A DNA stretch of 64,000 nucleotides from Hoeflea ulvae (GTDB lineage Bacteria; Pseudomonadota; Alphaproteobacteria; Rhizobiales; Rhizobiaceae). Positions 16,038 through 24,943 of the stretch are shown here, in pieces. The DNA is taken from contig NZ_JAOVZQ010000001.1 of assembly GCF_026619435.1 (NCBI RefSeq), positions 4,161,501-4,225,500 of the forward strand. The letters run 5' to 3'. The position numbers and the translations under genes were made by a program. Below the pieces are notes generated by a model. That model had not been told where the DNA came from. It made no database searches and saw nothing but the letters and a program-made list of their open reading frames with translations. Every line of letters begins with the position of its first letter. Within the stretch, counting starts at the first letter, position 1.

Positions 16038-17006
16038 ATGAGACACAAGATCATACTCGACACCGATCCGGGCATCGATGATGCCATGGCGATTGCCTAT
16101 GCTATCGCCCATCCCGAGATCGAATTGCTGGCGCTGACGACGATCTTCGGCAATGTCCGCACCCATGAGGCAACCCGTAACGCATTGGCATTGCTTGATC
16201 ATTGGGGATCGGACGCGGATGTCGCCGAAGGCGAGCCCGCCCCCGTTGCCATGCCAGGCAATGAACCGAGCTATCTGGTTCATGGCCGCAACGGCTTTGG
16301 CGAGATCGACATTCCGGCGTCCCGACGCAGCAAGCACGCGCTTGACGCGGTCGACTACATCATCGAGGCCACCAGGAAATTTCCCGGAGAAATTGTGTTG
16401 TGTGCGGTCGGTCCGGTGACCAATCTGGCCAGATTGCTCGAACGCGACCCAGATGTGGTGACCCGAATCAAGGCTGTCGTGGTCATGGGCGGGGCGGTGC
16501 ACCGCAAGGGCAATGTCACGCCGATGGCGGAAGCCAATTTCTGGAACGACCCGCATGCCGCCGACAGGGTTCTGGGCGCACAATGGCCGCTGGTGCTGGC
16601 GCCGCTCGATTGCACCATGCCGGTGGTGTTCACGCCCGATTACATGCAGGCCCTGGCTCGGGAGAGCCCGGGGCTCGGTGAACCGCTCGCCGCCATGGCC
16701 GAATTCTATGCCCGGTTCTACCGCTCGCATATGGGCATCGGCGGCTGCGTGCCGCATGACGTGATGGCCCTGTCCTGGCTGACCGTGCCCGGCGCCTTCC
16801 GGTTGCAGAAAGGCGCGCTGGCCGTGATCACCAACGGCCCGGCCATCGGCCAGACCCTGTTCCAGCCCGGCGGCACCCAGAGCCGCGCCCGTTGCTTTGA
16901 CGGCAGACCGGACCATATGGTGATGGTCGACACCGATCCGGAGATGTTTTTGGCCGATTACATGATGGTCATGACCCGACATGCGGTTGCCGGCACAGGC
17001 AATTGA
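16038..17006 (+). CDS. Inosine-uridine-type nucleoside N-ribohydrolase
   Basis: 322 residues from ATG 16038 (MRHKIILDTDPGIDDAMAIA). The DTDPGIDD motif supplies the Ca2+-binding aspartates; VVVMGGAVHRKGNVTPMAEA and NFWNDPHAAD are further family blocks, and the late PHDVMALSW carries the conserved His-Asp. These enzymes split nucleosides into base and ribose. The product bases could feed the pyrimidine reductive pathway and adenine deaminase encoded further on. The frame stays open back to 15855, but the upstream part is unlikely protein. An SDR gene follows 24 bases later. Confidence 0.9.
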   Translation: MRHKIILDTDPGIDDAMAIAYAIAHPEIELLALTTIFGNVRTHEATRNALALLDHWGSDADVAEGEPAPVAMPGNEPSYLVHGRNGFGEIDIPASRRSKHALDAVDYIIEATRKFPGEIVLCAVGPVTNLARLLERDPDVVTRIKAVVVMGGAVHRKGNVTPMAEANFWNDPHAADRVLGAQWPLVLAPLDCTMPVVFTPDYMQALARESPGLGEPLAAMAEFYARFYRSHMGIGGCVPHDVMALSWLTVPGAFRLQKGALAVITNGPAIGQTLFQPGGTQSRARCFDGRPDHMVMVDTDPEMFLADYMMVMTRHAVAGTGN

Positions 17007-17030
17007 CCGGTTGGTGAGAGGTGCGCCGAA

Positions 17031-17735
17031 ATGAACAGCGTGACACATGGCGGGCTCGCTGCCGTCATCGGCCACAGCGGCGGCATCGGCCAGGCAGTGT
17101 TCGAGGCGCTCAACCGTTCGGGTGCCTTTGCCGAGGTGATCGGGTTTTCCCGCGCGTCCGACCCCGGGATCGATCTGCTCGACGAGCACAGCATCATCGC
17201 CGCGGCGAAGACGGTGGAAAAACGGCAATCTGATCTGCGCCTGGTGTTTGACGCAACAGGCTTCCTGCACGGCCACGGCTTCACCCCGGAAAAGACCCTC
17301 AAATCCCTCACCCCCGAACACATGGCCCATGCCTTCGCGGTCAATGCCATCGGACCGGCGCTGCTGATGAAGCATTTCCTGCCGCTGCTGGCGAGGGACG
17401 GGAAATCGGTCTTTGCCACCCTGTCGGCCAAGGTCGGCTCGATCGGCGACAATGCGCTGGGCGGCTGGTACAGCTACCGCGCCTCCAAGGCGGCGCTCAA
17501 TCAGTTCGTCCACACCGCAGCCATAGAGCTCGCCCGCAGATCCCCCGAGGCCGTCTGCGTGGCCCTGCATCCGGGCACCGTCGACACCGGCTTGTCATCG
17601 AGCTTTGCCAAGGCCGGCCTCACCGTGAGAACGCCTACCGAGACCGCCGCCCTGCTCCTGGCGGTGCTCGACCGGTTCACCGCCGCCGAGACCGGCGGGT
17701 TCTACGACTATCGCGGCGATCCCCTGCCCTGGTAG
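17031..17735 (+). CDS. C-factor-like short-chain dehydrogenase
   Basis: 234 residues. A short nucleotide-binding turn (AAVIGHSGGIGQAVFEALNR), DATGFLHG, a serine in VFATLSAKVGSIGDN, and YSYRASKAALNQF as the YxxxK motif. The sequence resembles the CsgA/C-factor branch of SDRs (yeast-type carbonyl reductases). It is 24 bases after the nucleoside hydrolase and may be cotranscribed, but the substrate is unknown. Confidence 0.8.
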   Translation: MNSVTHGGLAAVIGHSGGIGQAVFEALNRSGAFAEVIGFSRASDPGIDLLDEHSIIAAAKTVEKRQSDLRLVFDATGFLHGHGFTPEKTLKSLTPEHMAHAFAVNAIGPALLMKHFLPLLARDGKSVFATLSAKVGSIGDNALGGWYSYRASKAALNQFVHTAAIELARRSPEAVCVALHPGTVDTGLSSSFAKAGLTVRTPTETAALLLAVLDRFTAAETGGFYDYRGDPLPW

Positions 17736-17816
17736 CGTGATGCCTTTGACGGCTCGGACGCACCGGCAGGATCCGGCCTTTACCCGGCCTTCACCAGCCA
17801 GCCCTATGATCGGGCC

Positions 17817-18875
17817 ATGACACAGCCGAAGATCATCCGATGGGGCATCGCCGGGACCGGCGCGATTGCGCAGCAATTTGCCGGCGATATCGGCCTTGCT
17901 GCGAGTGTTTGCCTGACCGCTGTCTGCGCCCGCGATCCGGCCAAGGCCAAGGCCTTTGCCAGCCGCCACACCGGCGTCGCCGATTTCGGCTCGCTGGCCG
18001 CGATGATCGAGGCGCAGGCGGTTGACGCGGTCTATATCGCCACCTCGAACATGGCCCATGCCGGCATGGCGCTTGAATGTATCGAGGCGCGCGTCCCGGT
18101 GCTCATTGAAAAACCGATGACGGCCAACCTGGACGACGCCCTGAAAATCCGCTCGGCGGCGCGCGACAGCGGCAGCTTCGTGATGGAAGCGATGTGGAGC
18201 CGCTATCTGCCGGCCGTCAGGGCCGCCCGCGCAGCCCTTGCTGACGGCATCATCGGCACGGTGCGCAGGCTGGAGGCCGATATTGCCTGGATACAAAGCT
18301 ACGATCCGCACAGCCGGTTTTTCGACAAGGCCAAGGGCGGCGGCGCCTTATACGACATCGGCATCTATCCGATCTCGCTGACACGTTATTTCCTCGGCGA
18401 TCCATTGGGAGCCGAGGGCTACTGGCACTCGGCAGCTTCAGGCGTCGACCGGGCCGCAAACCTGCGCATGCAGTTTGACACGGGTGTGGCCGAGATCAGT
18501 TGCAGCTTTGATCGCGACGGGTCGAACCGGATGATCATCGAGGGCGACAGGGGCGTTCTGGTGCTTGGGCCCCTGTTCATCAGGCCTGATGGCTTTGCCG
18601 TCTACCCGTCGCGCCGTCTTGCCGATCTGGCGCAACCGGGCGGCAACGGGTTTTCGGCCAGGTTGCGCCGGAAACTGTTTGCGCATTTGCCGCTGCCCGG
18701 CACCGAGCGGCATGATCACCGCTTTGACGGAACCGGCCTGCAATTCGAGATCGAGGCGGCCTCCGACGCCATCCGCCAGGGCTTGCGCGAGGAGCCCGAC
18801 AACAGCCTCGACGACACCATTGCCGCGCTGCGGATCATCGATGAAATCCTCGCCCGTCCGCCGACGCCCGGTTGA
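17817..18875 (+). CDS. Gfo/Idh/MocA-family oxidoreductase
   Basis: 352 residues. N-terminal Rossmann fold with WGIAGTGAIAQQFAGDIGLA, the conserved EKP (VLIEKPMTANLDDALKI), and a C-terminal substrate domain with GGGALYDIGIYPISLTRYFL, which supplies the catalytic-type Asp-Ile-Gly-x-Tyr/His motif. It resembles dihydrodiol dehydrogenase/xylose dehydrogenase-type members. It faces the second Gfo/Idh/MocA gene, with the two stop codons only 17 bases apart. Confidence 0.85.
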   Translation: MTQPKIIRWGIAGTGAIAQQFAGDIGLAASVCLTAVCARDPAKAKAFASRHTGVADFGSLAAMIEAQAVDAVYIATSNMAHAGMALECIEARVPVLIEKPMTANLDDALKIRSAARDSGSFVMEAMWSRYLPAVRAARAALADGIIGTVRRLEADIAWIQSYDPHSRFFDKAKGGGALYDIGIYPISLTRYFLGDPLGAEGYWHSAASGVDRAANLRMQFDTGVAEISCSFDRDGSNRMIIEGDRGVLVLGPLFIRPDGFAVYPSRRLADLAQPGGNGFSARLRRKLFAHLPLPGTERHDHRFDGTGLQFEIEAASDAIRQGLREEPDNSLDDTIAALRIIDEILARPPTPG

Positions 18876-18892
18876 GCCCGGAGCGGGCGGTT

Positions 18893-20032
18893 TCAGAACC
18901 GCGAGCGCGGCGCAAATTCCCCGACACCGCTATTGAGCGCCAGCGCCAGTTCGGTCAGATGCAGCGCCCGCTGGCCTGAAAAGAACGGCGTCTCGCCTTT
19001 GGCGATGGCCTCGGCCATCACCGCGATCCCGCGGCCGAAATCGATCTGCGAGGGATAGGCGGCGAGTTTGCCTGACCTCGCCGGCGCGGGATAGGCTTCC
19101 GCACGGCCGTGGGTCAGCCTGAGCGGCAGGACCTGGCCGCGGCTGCGCTCGAACCGTCCGGCCAGCCGCTGCAGCAAGGGCCGCTTTTCGTCAAAACGGC
19201 TGACATGCACCGGCGAGCGGTCATCCCACAGATCCCGCACCACAAGGGTGCCCTCCTCCCCGACAATCGTCAGCGAGCGGTCGCGCGGCGCCGCCAGACC
19301 GCAGGTCAGCCGCGCCGTCACGCCCGAATGAAACGAAAGGCAGCCGACCGAAAAATCGGCGCCCATGACAAGATCCGACGTCCCCGGCCCCTTGTCTGGA
19401 AAGGTCAGCGCCGAAAACGCCTGGCCCTTTTCCACCGCGCCAAACAGCGCCACCAGCCAGCTCAGCCCGTAGCCGGCATGTTCAAGCGTGCAGCCGAGCT
19501 CGAATTCATGCAGGCCCGGCCATTTTGCCCCCGAGCGCGAGCGCCACTCCATCCAGTTGTCCTTGAACACCGGACCGTCTTCCATCTCGGCATAGGCAAG
19601 ACGCGGTGCGCCGATGCGCCCGGCGGCGATCAGGCTTGCGGTCAGTTGCCGGGCATCGGACAGGCCGTTGGCCGGCGCGCCGCAGACAGTCAGGCCTTCT
19701 TTCTCCGCCAGCGCGATGACCTCGCTTGCCTCCTCGAAGCTCATGCCCAGCGGCTTTTCGCAATAGACATGCTTGCCCGCCTTCAGGGCCGCGAGATTGA
19801 GCGAAAAATGGGTCTCGGGCGGGGTCAGGTTGACGATGATCGTGGTGCCCTGATCGCCAAGGCAATCGGCAAGCGAGCCATAGGCCTGCGTGCCGTGAAA
19901 GCCGCAGAACTGCGCCAGCCGGCCGGCATCAATGTCCCACACGCCGGCGATCTCGAGCTCGGGATAGTTGGCGAGCGTCGTCATGTAGTAGTCGGCGACA
20001 AATCCGGCGCCGACAAGTGCGATCTTGGTCAT
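18893..20032 (-). CDS. Gfo/Idh/MocA-family oxidoreductase
   Basis: 379 residues from ATG 20032 (MTKIALVGAGFVADYYMTTL). It has the dinucleotide fold, EKPLGMSFEEASEVIALAEK, and a substrate domain with WRSRSGAKWPGLHEFELGCT. The frame continues upstream to 20149 but lacks coding character there. It belongs to the family of sugar/inositol dehydrogenases acting with NAD(P). Its neighbour on the same strand is the secreted GH9 enzyme, so a role in carbohydrate use is possible but not shown. Confidence 0.85.
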   Translation of the reverse strand: MTKIALVGAGFVADYYMTTLANYPELEIAGVWDIDAGRLAQFCGFHGTQAYGSLADCLGDQGTTIIVNLTPPETHFSLNLAALKAGKHVYCEKPLGMSFEEASEVIALAEKEGLTVCGAPANGLSDARQLTASLIAAGRIGAPRLAYAEMEDGPVFKDNWMEWRSRSGAKWPGLHEFELGCTLEHAGYGLSWLVALFGAVEKGQAFSALTFPDKGPGTSDLVMGADFSVGCLSFHSGVTARLTCGLAAPRDRSLTIVGEEGTLVVRDLWDDRSPVHVSRFDEKRPLLQRLAGRFERSRGQVLPLRLTHGRAEAYPAPARSGKLAAYPSQIDFGRGIAVMAEAIAKGETPFFSGQRALHLTELALALNSGVGEFAPRSRF

Positions 20033-20120
20033 GGATCTTTGCCCCCGCAAGCTGATGTCTGCGACTTTAGCCCCTCGCGCGTTAACAGGCGATTGCCTGC
20101 TGGCTGAATGCGCGCCGCAG

Positions 20121-22394
20121 CTATCGCGTATCGTCCAGGAAGGAGGCAATCCAGGTCAGCGGCGCATTCCAGTTGATGGCGATCTCGTTGGTTGAAAACG
20201 AGCGGGGATCATCGACGTAACAGGCCTGCGGCGCGCAGTCCGCAAGCAACTTGATCGCATAGTCATCGGCCAGCCCGCTGTTGGGCCCGCCTGCCAGCGC
20301 CCCTCTTGGCACCGGCGGATAGGACGGATCGATGCTGGCGGCGAACATGTAGGAGAACTGCCGGTGCGAATAGGTCGTGCCATAACCGGTGACATAGGAA
20401 TTGCCCAGCGCATTGCGCCCCAGCAGATAGTCCATGCTCTCGCGCACCGCCTGCAGATAGGCCGGGTTCCCGGTCAGGTCAAAGGCAGTGGCGACCACGA
20501 TCATGTTCTGGATCAGCGAGTGGTTCGAACCCCAGCCGAAGCCGGCCGCTGGATGATACATCTGCCCGAAGGCCTCCTGCTGCTGGGTTTGCAGATAGGC
20601 ATCGGCGGCTGTGATCACCGAGCTGTGGATGGCCCTGAGATCCGGCTCCGGCAGGCCCGACGGCACCGAGGCGAGCTGAAGGCGGGCGAGCCCGGCAACC
20701 GAGCGCCAGCTGATGCCTTCGGGGAAGAACACCGGTCCGGACCAGTGCGGCGAGGCTTTGGCACGTTTGAGCCAGGCCGGGTCACGGCTTGTCAGATAGA
20801 GCTCGGACGCCGCCCAATAGAACTCGTCGGAAACATCGTCGTCCTGATAGTCGCCGCCGCCGAGATTGCCCTCGGTATAGGGCGCGAAAAGGTCCGGATT
20901 GGCCTCGGCTGCGTGATAGGCGCGAATGGCTGCCGCCAGCAGCCGTTCGGCATAGGCTTCATCCGCCTTGGCAAACAGCCGGGCGCCCTGTGCTGCTGCC
21001 GCGGACAGATTAAGCGTGGCCGCCGTCGAGGGCCGATGCAGGATGCGCTCCTCGCGATCCCGGTTTGGCAGCAACGGCGCCGAGGGCCAGCCGGTGCCAT
21101 GCACCTTGTGATGCGCCATGCCGGCATGGGGCTCGCCCTCGGGAACCGTCATCGCAAGCAGGAAATCCAGCTCCCAGCGGGCCTCGTCGAGAATGTCGGC
21201 AATGCCGTTGCCGGCTTCGGGAATTTGCACCAGACCGTCGGACAGGGCCGGTGATGTCCCGCCGCTGTCATACAGGGCCCGCTCATAGACACCGAGCAAT
21301 TGCGCCACCGCGATGCCGCCATTGACCACATATTTGCCGAAATCGCCGGCATCGTACCAGCCTCCCGTGACATCGAGCCTGTAGCCGCACCCCCAGTCCT
21401 CGCCGTAGATCTGCCGGGCCGTGTCTGCGTCGAGACAGCCGACCGAAACATCGCCGCGATTGGGCTCGACGCCGGCATGTCCCGCCGGGCGCCCATAACC
21501 TTTTCCAGCCAGATCCTCCCTGATTTCGATGCCGCTGCGCACCTTGTAGAAATAGGACAGCGCATCCTGGCGCAAGGCGGCATAGGCATCGCTGGAAATG
21601 GCGAAGGGCGGGCTGGTCTCCTCGCCCACGACCAGCCGGTAGCCGTCGCCGATCACGTTGAAATCGCTGAAATCGATGGTCTGCACCTCGAGCCCGGAGG
21701 ATGCATCATGGCCGTTCACGCGGGTTTGCCCGGCGGCAACCGTCTCGCCGGTGGACGAGACCAGCGTCCAGTCCGCCGGAGTCTGGTCGGCGCGCACCAG
21801 GGTGGCGCGCTTCGGGCCATCGGGGAAATAGGCGGTCTGATTGACCCGGATCGCCGGCACGGCACTGGCTGCGACAACAGATGCCGGCTCCTGTCCGCTC
21901 AACAGCGAGGCCTCGTGCAGGCAGAAGCGCCACGGCTTGTCCGATCCGCCGAGCTGAAACACGATCTGGGCAGCGGCGTGGGTTTCGCTCGCCGCGAACG
22001 CCTCGCTCATGGTCTGCCTGCCGGTCGACACCCCGCGCTTGATCTCGCCTTCGGCGGTCCATGGTTCCGCCGCTTTCTGCACCAGGGCGCGCATCTGGCC
22101 AGCCGGGTCGGCGGATGCGGTGATCGTCAGGCGGTAATGCTCACCCTCCAGGAGCGAAAGTCCGTTGATGCCGGCAATGGCATCCCACGGCTGCTCGGTG
22201 CCGCCCGCAACCGAGCCGCAGAGTTCACCCTTGCGGTACTCAAGTTCGATATTCGGGGTGGCCCACCACTCGCCCGCAAGCGCCGTGCTCTCGAAGGCCG
22301 GATCGGTCAGCATCTCCGCGGCGTCAGCGTGGGACGTGATGGCGTGGGTCGCCAGCATCGCAAGCAGACCAAGCGTGGCTTTGGGATGGATCAT
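20121..22394 (-). CDS. Secreted glycoside hydrolase family 9 enzyme (endoglucanase/cellodextrinase-like)
   Basis: 757 residues from ATG 22394. A signal peptide (MIHPKATLGLLAMLATHAIT, cleavage near ADA-AEM), then an approximately 150-residue carbohydrate-binding-like beta domain (TDPAFESTALAGEWWATPNI), an Ig-like CelD_N domain from about 180 (IRVNQTAYFPDGPKRATLVR) and the GH9 (alpha/alpha)6 barrel. The catalytic motifs are DVTGGWYDAGDFGKYVVNGG and, near the end, FSTNEIAINWNAPLTWIASF with the general-acid glutamate. It should hydrolyse beta-1,4 glucans outside the cytoplasm. It is a lone plant/algal polysaccharide enzyme here, with no CAZyme cluster around it. Confidence 0.88.
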   Translation of the reverse strand: MIHPKATLGLLAMLATHAITSHADAAEMLTDPAFESTALAGEWWATPNIELEYRKGELCGSVAGGTEQPWDAIAGINGLSLLEGEHYRLTITASADPAGQMRALVQKAAEPWTAEGEIKRGVSTGRQTMSEAFAASETHAAAQIVFQLGGSDKPWRFCLHEASLLSGQEPASVVAASAVPAIRVNQTAYFPDGPKRATLVRADQTPADWTLVSSTGETVAAGQTRVNGHDASSGLEVQTIDFSDFNVIGDGYRLVVGEETSPPFAISSDAYAALRQDALSYFYKVRSGIEIREDLAGKGYGRPAGHAGVEPNRGDVSVGCLDADTARQIYGEDWGCGYRLDVTGGWYDAGDFGKYVVNGGIAVAQLLGVYERALYDSGGTSPALSDGLVQIPEAGNGIADILDEARWELDFLLAMTVPEGEPHAGMAHHKVHGTGWPSAPLLPNRDREERILHRPSTAATLNLSAAAAQGARLFAKADEAYAERLLAAAIRAYHAAEANPDLFAPYTEGNLGGGDYQDDDVSDEFYWAASELYLTSRDPAWLKRAKASPHWSGPVFFPEGISWRSVAGLARLQLASVPSGLPEPDLRAIHSSVITAADAYLQTQQQEAFGQMYHPAAGFGWGSNHSLIQNMIVVATAFDLTGNPAYLQAVRESMDYLLGRNALGNSYVTGYGTTYSHRQFSYMFAASIDPSYPPVPRGALAGGPNSGLADDYAIKLLADCAPQACYVDDPRSFSTNEIAINWNAPLTWIASFLDDTR

Positions 22395-22542
22395 GATTGT
22401 TTCCGTGACTGGCAATGGCGGAAAGATCGCCGCGTTGAAAAGACTGCTTGCCCCGGGGCCTTCGCCTCAGGCAAAGACCTGACCCGGAACGCGCGGCTCC
22501 TGTCCCGAAACAGCTGTGAGGACTGGTCCGGAACCAGACGCA

Positions 22543-23373
22543 TCAAAGCCCGAGAACCGTTTGGCAGAGCGGATGAGCGGGATCTGCGAGACCGTCAATC
22601 ACGTCAAAATGGTGCTTTTCCGGCTCTTCGCATATCGCCATCGGGCTCGCGAAGCCGCGCCACATCTCGTAGAGCGCCCGGTTCTGCCGGACAAATTCCG
22701 GCCGCTCCTCCGCGCCGACCCATGCGGTCACCGGAATGGCGCCGAGCGGGCTCAGCAGCACCGGGCTTTCCGACTGCGCCTCTGCGGCATCGATGTGCAG
22801 CGTGTCATTCATCTCCGTCAGCATCAGGGGCCGCAGATCATGGACTCCGGATATCGAGGTCACGCCGGAGATGCGGTCCAGCACCGCTTTTGACAGCAGC
22901 GCCTCGCCGCTGATCATCCTGGTCACCAGATGCCCGCCGGCCGAGTGGCCGGTCAGGCGGATCGGCCCGGCGATTTCGCCGGCTGCAAACTGCACAGCGG
23001 CGGCGATTTCGCGGACAATGCCGCCGATGCGGATATCCGGGCACAGCGTGTAGCTCGGCATTGCCACGGCAAAGCCATGCGCCAGTGGCCCGGCCGCCAG
23101 ATGCGACCACATCGATTTGTCGAATGCCTTCCAGTAGCCGCCATGCACGAACACGACCAGCCCCTTCGCTTCGCCTTCGGGCAGGAACAGATCGAGGCGG
23201 TTGCGCGGCGCCGCTCCGTAGCCGAGGTCAAGCCGCGCCCTTCCCGCCTGGCTCTGGCTGTCGCGCAGGGCCGCGGCCTTGCCGGCCCATCGCGGGGGAT
23301 AATCCGCGGCTCCGGGGATGTGAGCGCCATTGGCATAGGCGTCGTCATGGTCCGCGATCGGGTAGTCTGTCAC
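22543..23373 (-). CDS. Alpha/beta hydrolase, kynurenine-formamidase-like
   Basis: About 276 residues. HGGYWKAFDKSMW gives the oxyanion-hole HGG(Y/S)W, and LTGHSAGGHLVTRM the nucleophile serine; a late EKHHFDVIDGL supplies the histidine. This is the arylformamidase/esterase-lipase (COG0657-like) type. The GTG at 23373 is preferred because AAGGAG lies seven bases upstream; the TTG at 23379 is too close to that site. It is divergent from preT, about 205 bases apart, so it may share that regulatory region. Confidence 0.8.
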   Translation of the reverse strand: MTDYPIADHDDAYANGAHIPGAADYPPRWAGKAAALRDSQSQAGRARLDLGYGAAPRNRLDLFLPEGEAKGLVVFVHGGYWKAFDKSMWSHLAAGPLAHGFAVAMPSYTLCPDIRIGGIVREIAAAVQFAAGEIAGPIRLTGHSAGGHLVTRMISGEALLSKAVLDRISGVTSISGVHDLRPLMLTEMNDTLHIDAAEAQSESPVLLSPLGAIPVTAWVGAEERPEFVRQNRALYEMWRGFASPMAICEEPEKHHFDVIDGLADPAHPLCQTVLGL

Positions 23374-23434
23374 AGGCAAGCTCCTTGATTTGCGACATAT
23401 TTACCGGTCTTCCCGGGAAGTGCAATGTTGAGTG

Positions 23435-23484
23435 AAAAGGTCAAATTTTGATCATTTGATAAAAAATTTGACCTTTTGATAAAA
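23435..23484 (+). promoter_or_regulatory. Operator cluster upstream of preT: inverted repeat plus two direct RutR-like boxes
   Basis: An unusually AT-rich island. AAAAGGTCAAATTTT (23435-23449) is the exact complement of AAAATTTGACCTTTT (23463-23477). Overlapping this, TTTGATCATTTGATAAAA (23447-23464) and TTTGACCTTTTGATAAAA (23467-23484) are direct repeats matching at 16 of 18 positions, spaced 20 bases, i.e. two helical turns. From TTGA onward each matches the E. coli RutR consensus TTGACCAnnTGGTCAA at 11 of 14 defined positions. It lies 95-145 bases before preT. Regulation by the RutR-type protein encoded at 30482-31180 is inferred. Confidence 0.55.
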
Positions 23485-23577
23485 CCGTTTCATTCTTTTC
23501 CCAGCGCGGCATCGGATGAACTGAGGAGTTTCTCCGAAAAGACCGCAAAAAGAGGTTCTCGCAACGAGGGGGTCCTG

Positions 23578-24927
23578 ATGACAGTATCCGAGACGAGCGA
23601 CGTAAAGGCCAACCGTCTTTCCAGCGCCGATTATGCCGACAATTTTTCCGATATCCATCCGCCGCTGACGCCGCACGAGGCGATCGTCGAGGCTGACCGG
23701 TGCTATTTCTGCTATGACGCGCCCTGCATGACGGCCTGTCCGACCTCGATCGACATTCCGCTGTTCATCCGCAACATCCAGGCCGGCAACCCGATCGGCT
23801 CGGCCAAGACCATTTTCTCGGAAAACATCATGGGCGGCATGTGCGCCCGGGTCTGTCCGACCGAAACCCTGTGTGAAGAGGTCTGCGTGCGCGAGATCGC
23901 CGAGGGGAAGCCGGTCAAGATCGGCCTGCTGCAGCGCCACGCCACCGACACCTTCATGGAGCGCGAGCAACCGCATCCCTTCACCCGCGCCGCTTCCACC
24001 GGCAAGAAAATAGCCGTCATCGGCGCCGGCCCGGCAGGTCTCTCCTGCGCCCATCGGCTCGCCACCCATGGCCATGATGTTACCGTCTACGAAGCCCGGG
24101 AAAAAGCTGGCGGCCTCAACGAATATGGCATCGCATCCTACAAGACGACCAATGATTTTGCCCAGGACGAGGTCGAATTCATCCTGCAGATCGGCGGCAT
24201 CACCATCGAGAACGGCAAGGCGCTGGGCCGGGATGTCAATCTCGAGCAGCTGACCGCCGAATTCGACGCGGTGTTTCTCGGCCTCGGCCTGCCCGGCGTC
24301 AACGCGCTGGGGCTTGAAGGCGAAACCGCCAGCGGCGTTGTCGACGCGGTCGATTTCATCGGCGTGCTGCGCCAGGCCGAAGATCTGTCGCTGCTGGAAG
24401 TCGGACGCCGCATTGTCGTCATCGGCGGCGGCATGACCGCCATCGATGCGGCCATCCAGTCAAAGCTGCTCGGCGCCGAGGAAGTCACCATCGCCTATCG
24501 CCGCGGCCAGGAGCACATGAATGCCTCGCTTTACGAGCAGGAACTGGCCCAGACCCATGGTGTCGTCATCCGCCACTGGGTGATGCCCAGCAGCCTGCAC
24601 GTCGCCGACGGATCAGTGACCGGGATCACTTTGGAAAAGACCCGGCTGGACGCCGCTGGCAAACTGAGCGGCACGGGAGAGCTGGTCACACTTCAAGCCG
24701 ATCAGGTGTTCAAGGCCATCGGCCAGACACCGGACGCGGGACCGCTGGCGGGCTTGCCGATCGAGCTGGAAAAAGGCCGGATCCGCACCGCTGCCGACCG
24801 CCGCACCTCGCATCCGAAAATCTGGGCCGGGGGTGACTGCATCATCGGTGGCGAAGACCTCACCGTGGTCTCGGTCGAAGACGGCAAGATCGCCGCCGAA
24901 AGCATTCACAAAGCCCTGATGGCTTGA
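23578..24927 (+). CDS. preT: NAD-dependent dihydropyrimidine dehydrogenase subunit PreT
   Basis: 449 residues from ATG 23578 (GAGGGGG upstream; an earlier in-frame ATG at 23476 falls in the operator region). The N-terminal 150 residues have the GltD-like iron-sulphur cysteines (CYFCYDAPCMTACPT, MCARVCPTETLCEEVCV), followed by an FAD site (IAVIGAGPAGLSCAHRLATH), an NAD site (VVIGGGMTAIDAAIQSKLLG) and a late IWAGGDCIIGGEDLTVVSVE. It passes electrons from NADH to PreA for reduction of uracil and thymine. preA follows 16 bases later. Confidence 0.9.
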   Translation: MTVSETSDVKANRLSSADYADNFSDIHPPLTPHEAIVEADRCYFCYDAPCMTACPTSIDIPLFIRNIQAGNPIGSAKTIFSENIMGGMCARVCPTETLCEEVCVREIAEGKPVKIGLLQRHATDTFMEREQPHPFTRAASTGKKIAVIGAGPAGLSCAHRLATHGHDVTVYEAREKAGGLNEYGIASYKTTNDFAQDEVEFILQIGGITIENGKALGRDVNLEQLTAEFDAVFLGLGLPGVNALGLEGETASGVVDAVDFIGVLRQAEDLSLLEVGRRIVVIGGGMTAIDAAIQSKLLGAEEVTIAYRRGQEHMNASLYEQELAQTHGVVIRHWVMPSSLHVADGSVTGITLEKTRLDAAGKLSGTGELVTLQADQVFKAIGQTPDAGPLAGLPIELEKGRIRTAADRRTSHPKIWAGGDCIIGGEDLTVVSVEDGKIAAESIHKALMA

Positions 24928-24943
24928 GGAAGGAAAAGATATC

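Noticed and set aside
15891..17570. A 559-codon minus-strand frame opposite the nucleoside hydrolase and SDR
   Set aside because: Shadow frame; the plus-strand genes carry all family motifs.
21300..22913. A 537-codon plus-strand frame opposite the GH9 and hydrolase genes
   Set aside because: Antisense to two genes with intact catalytic motifs and no ribosome-binding site of its own.
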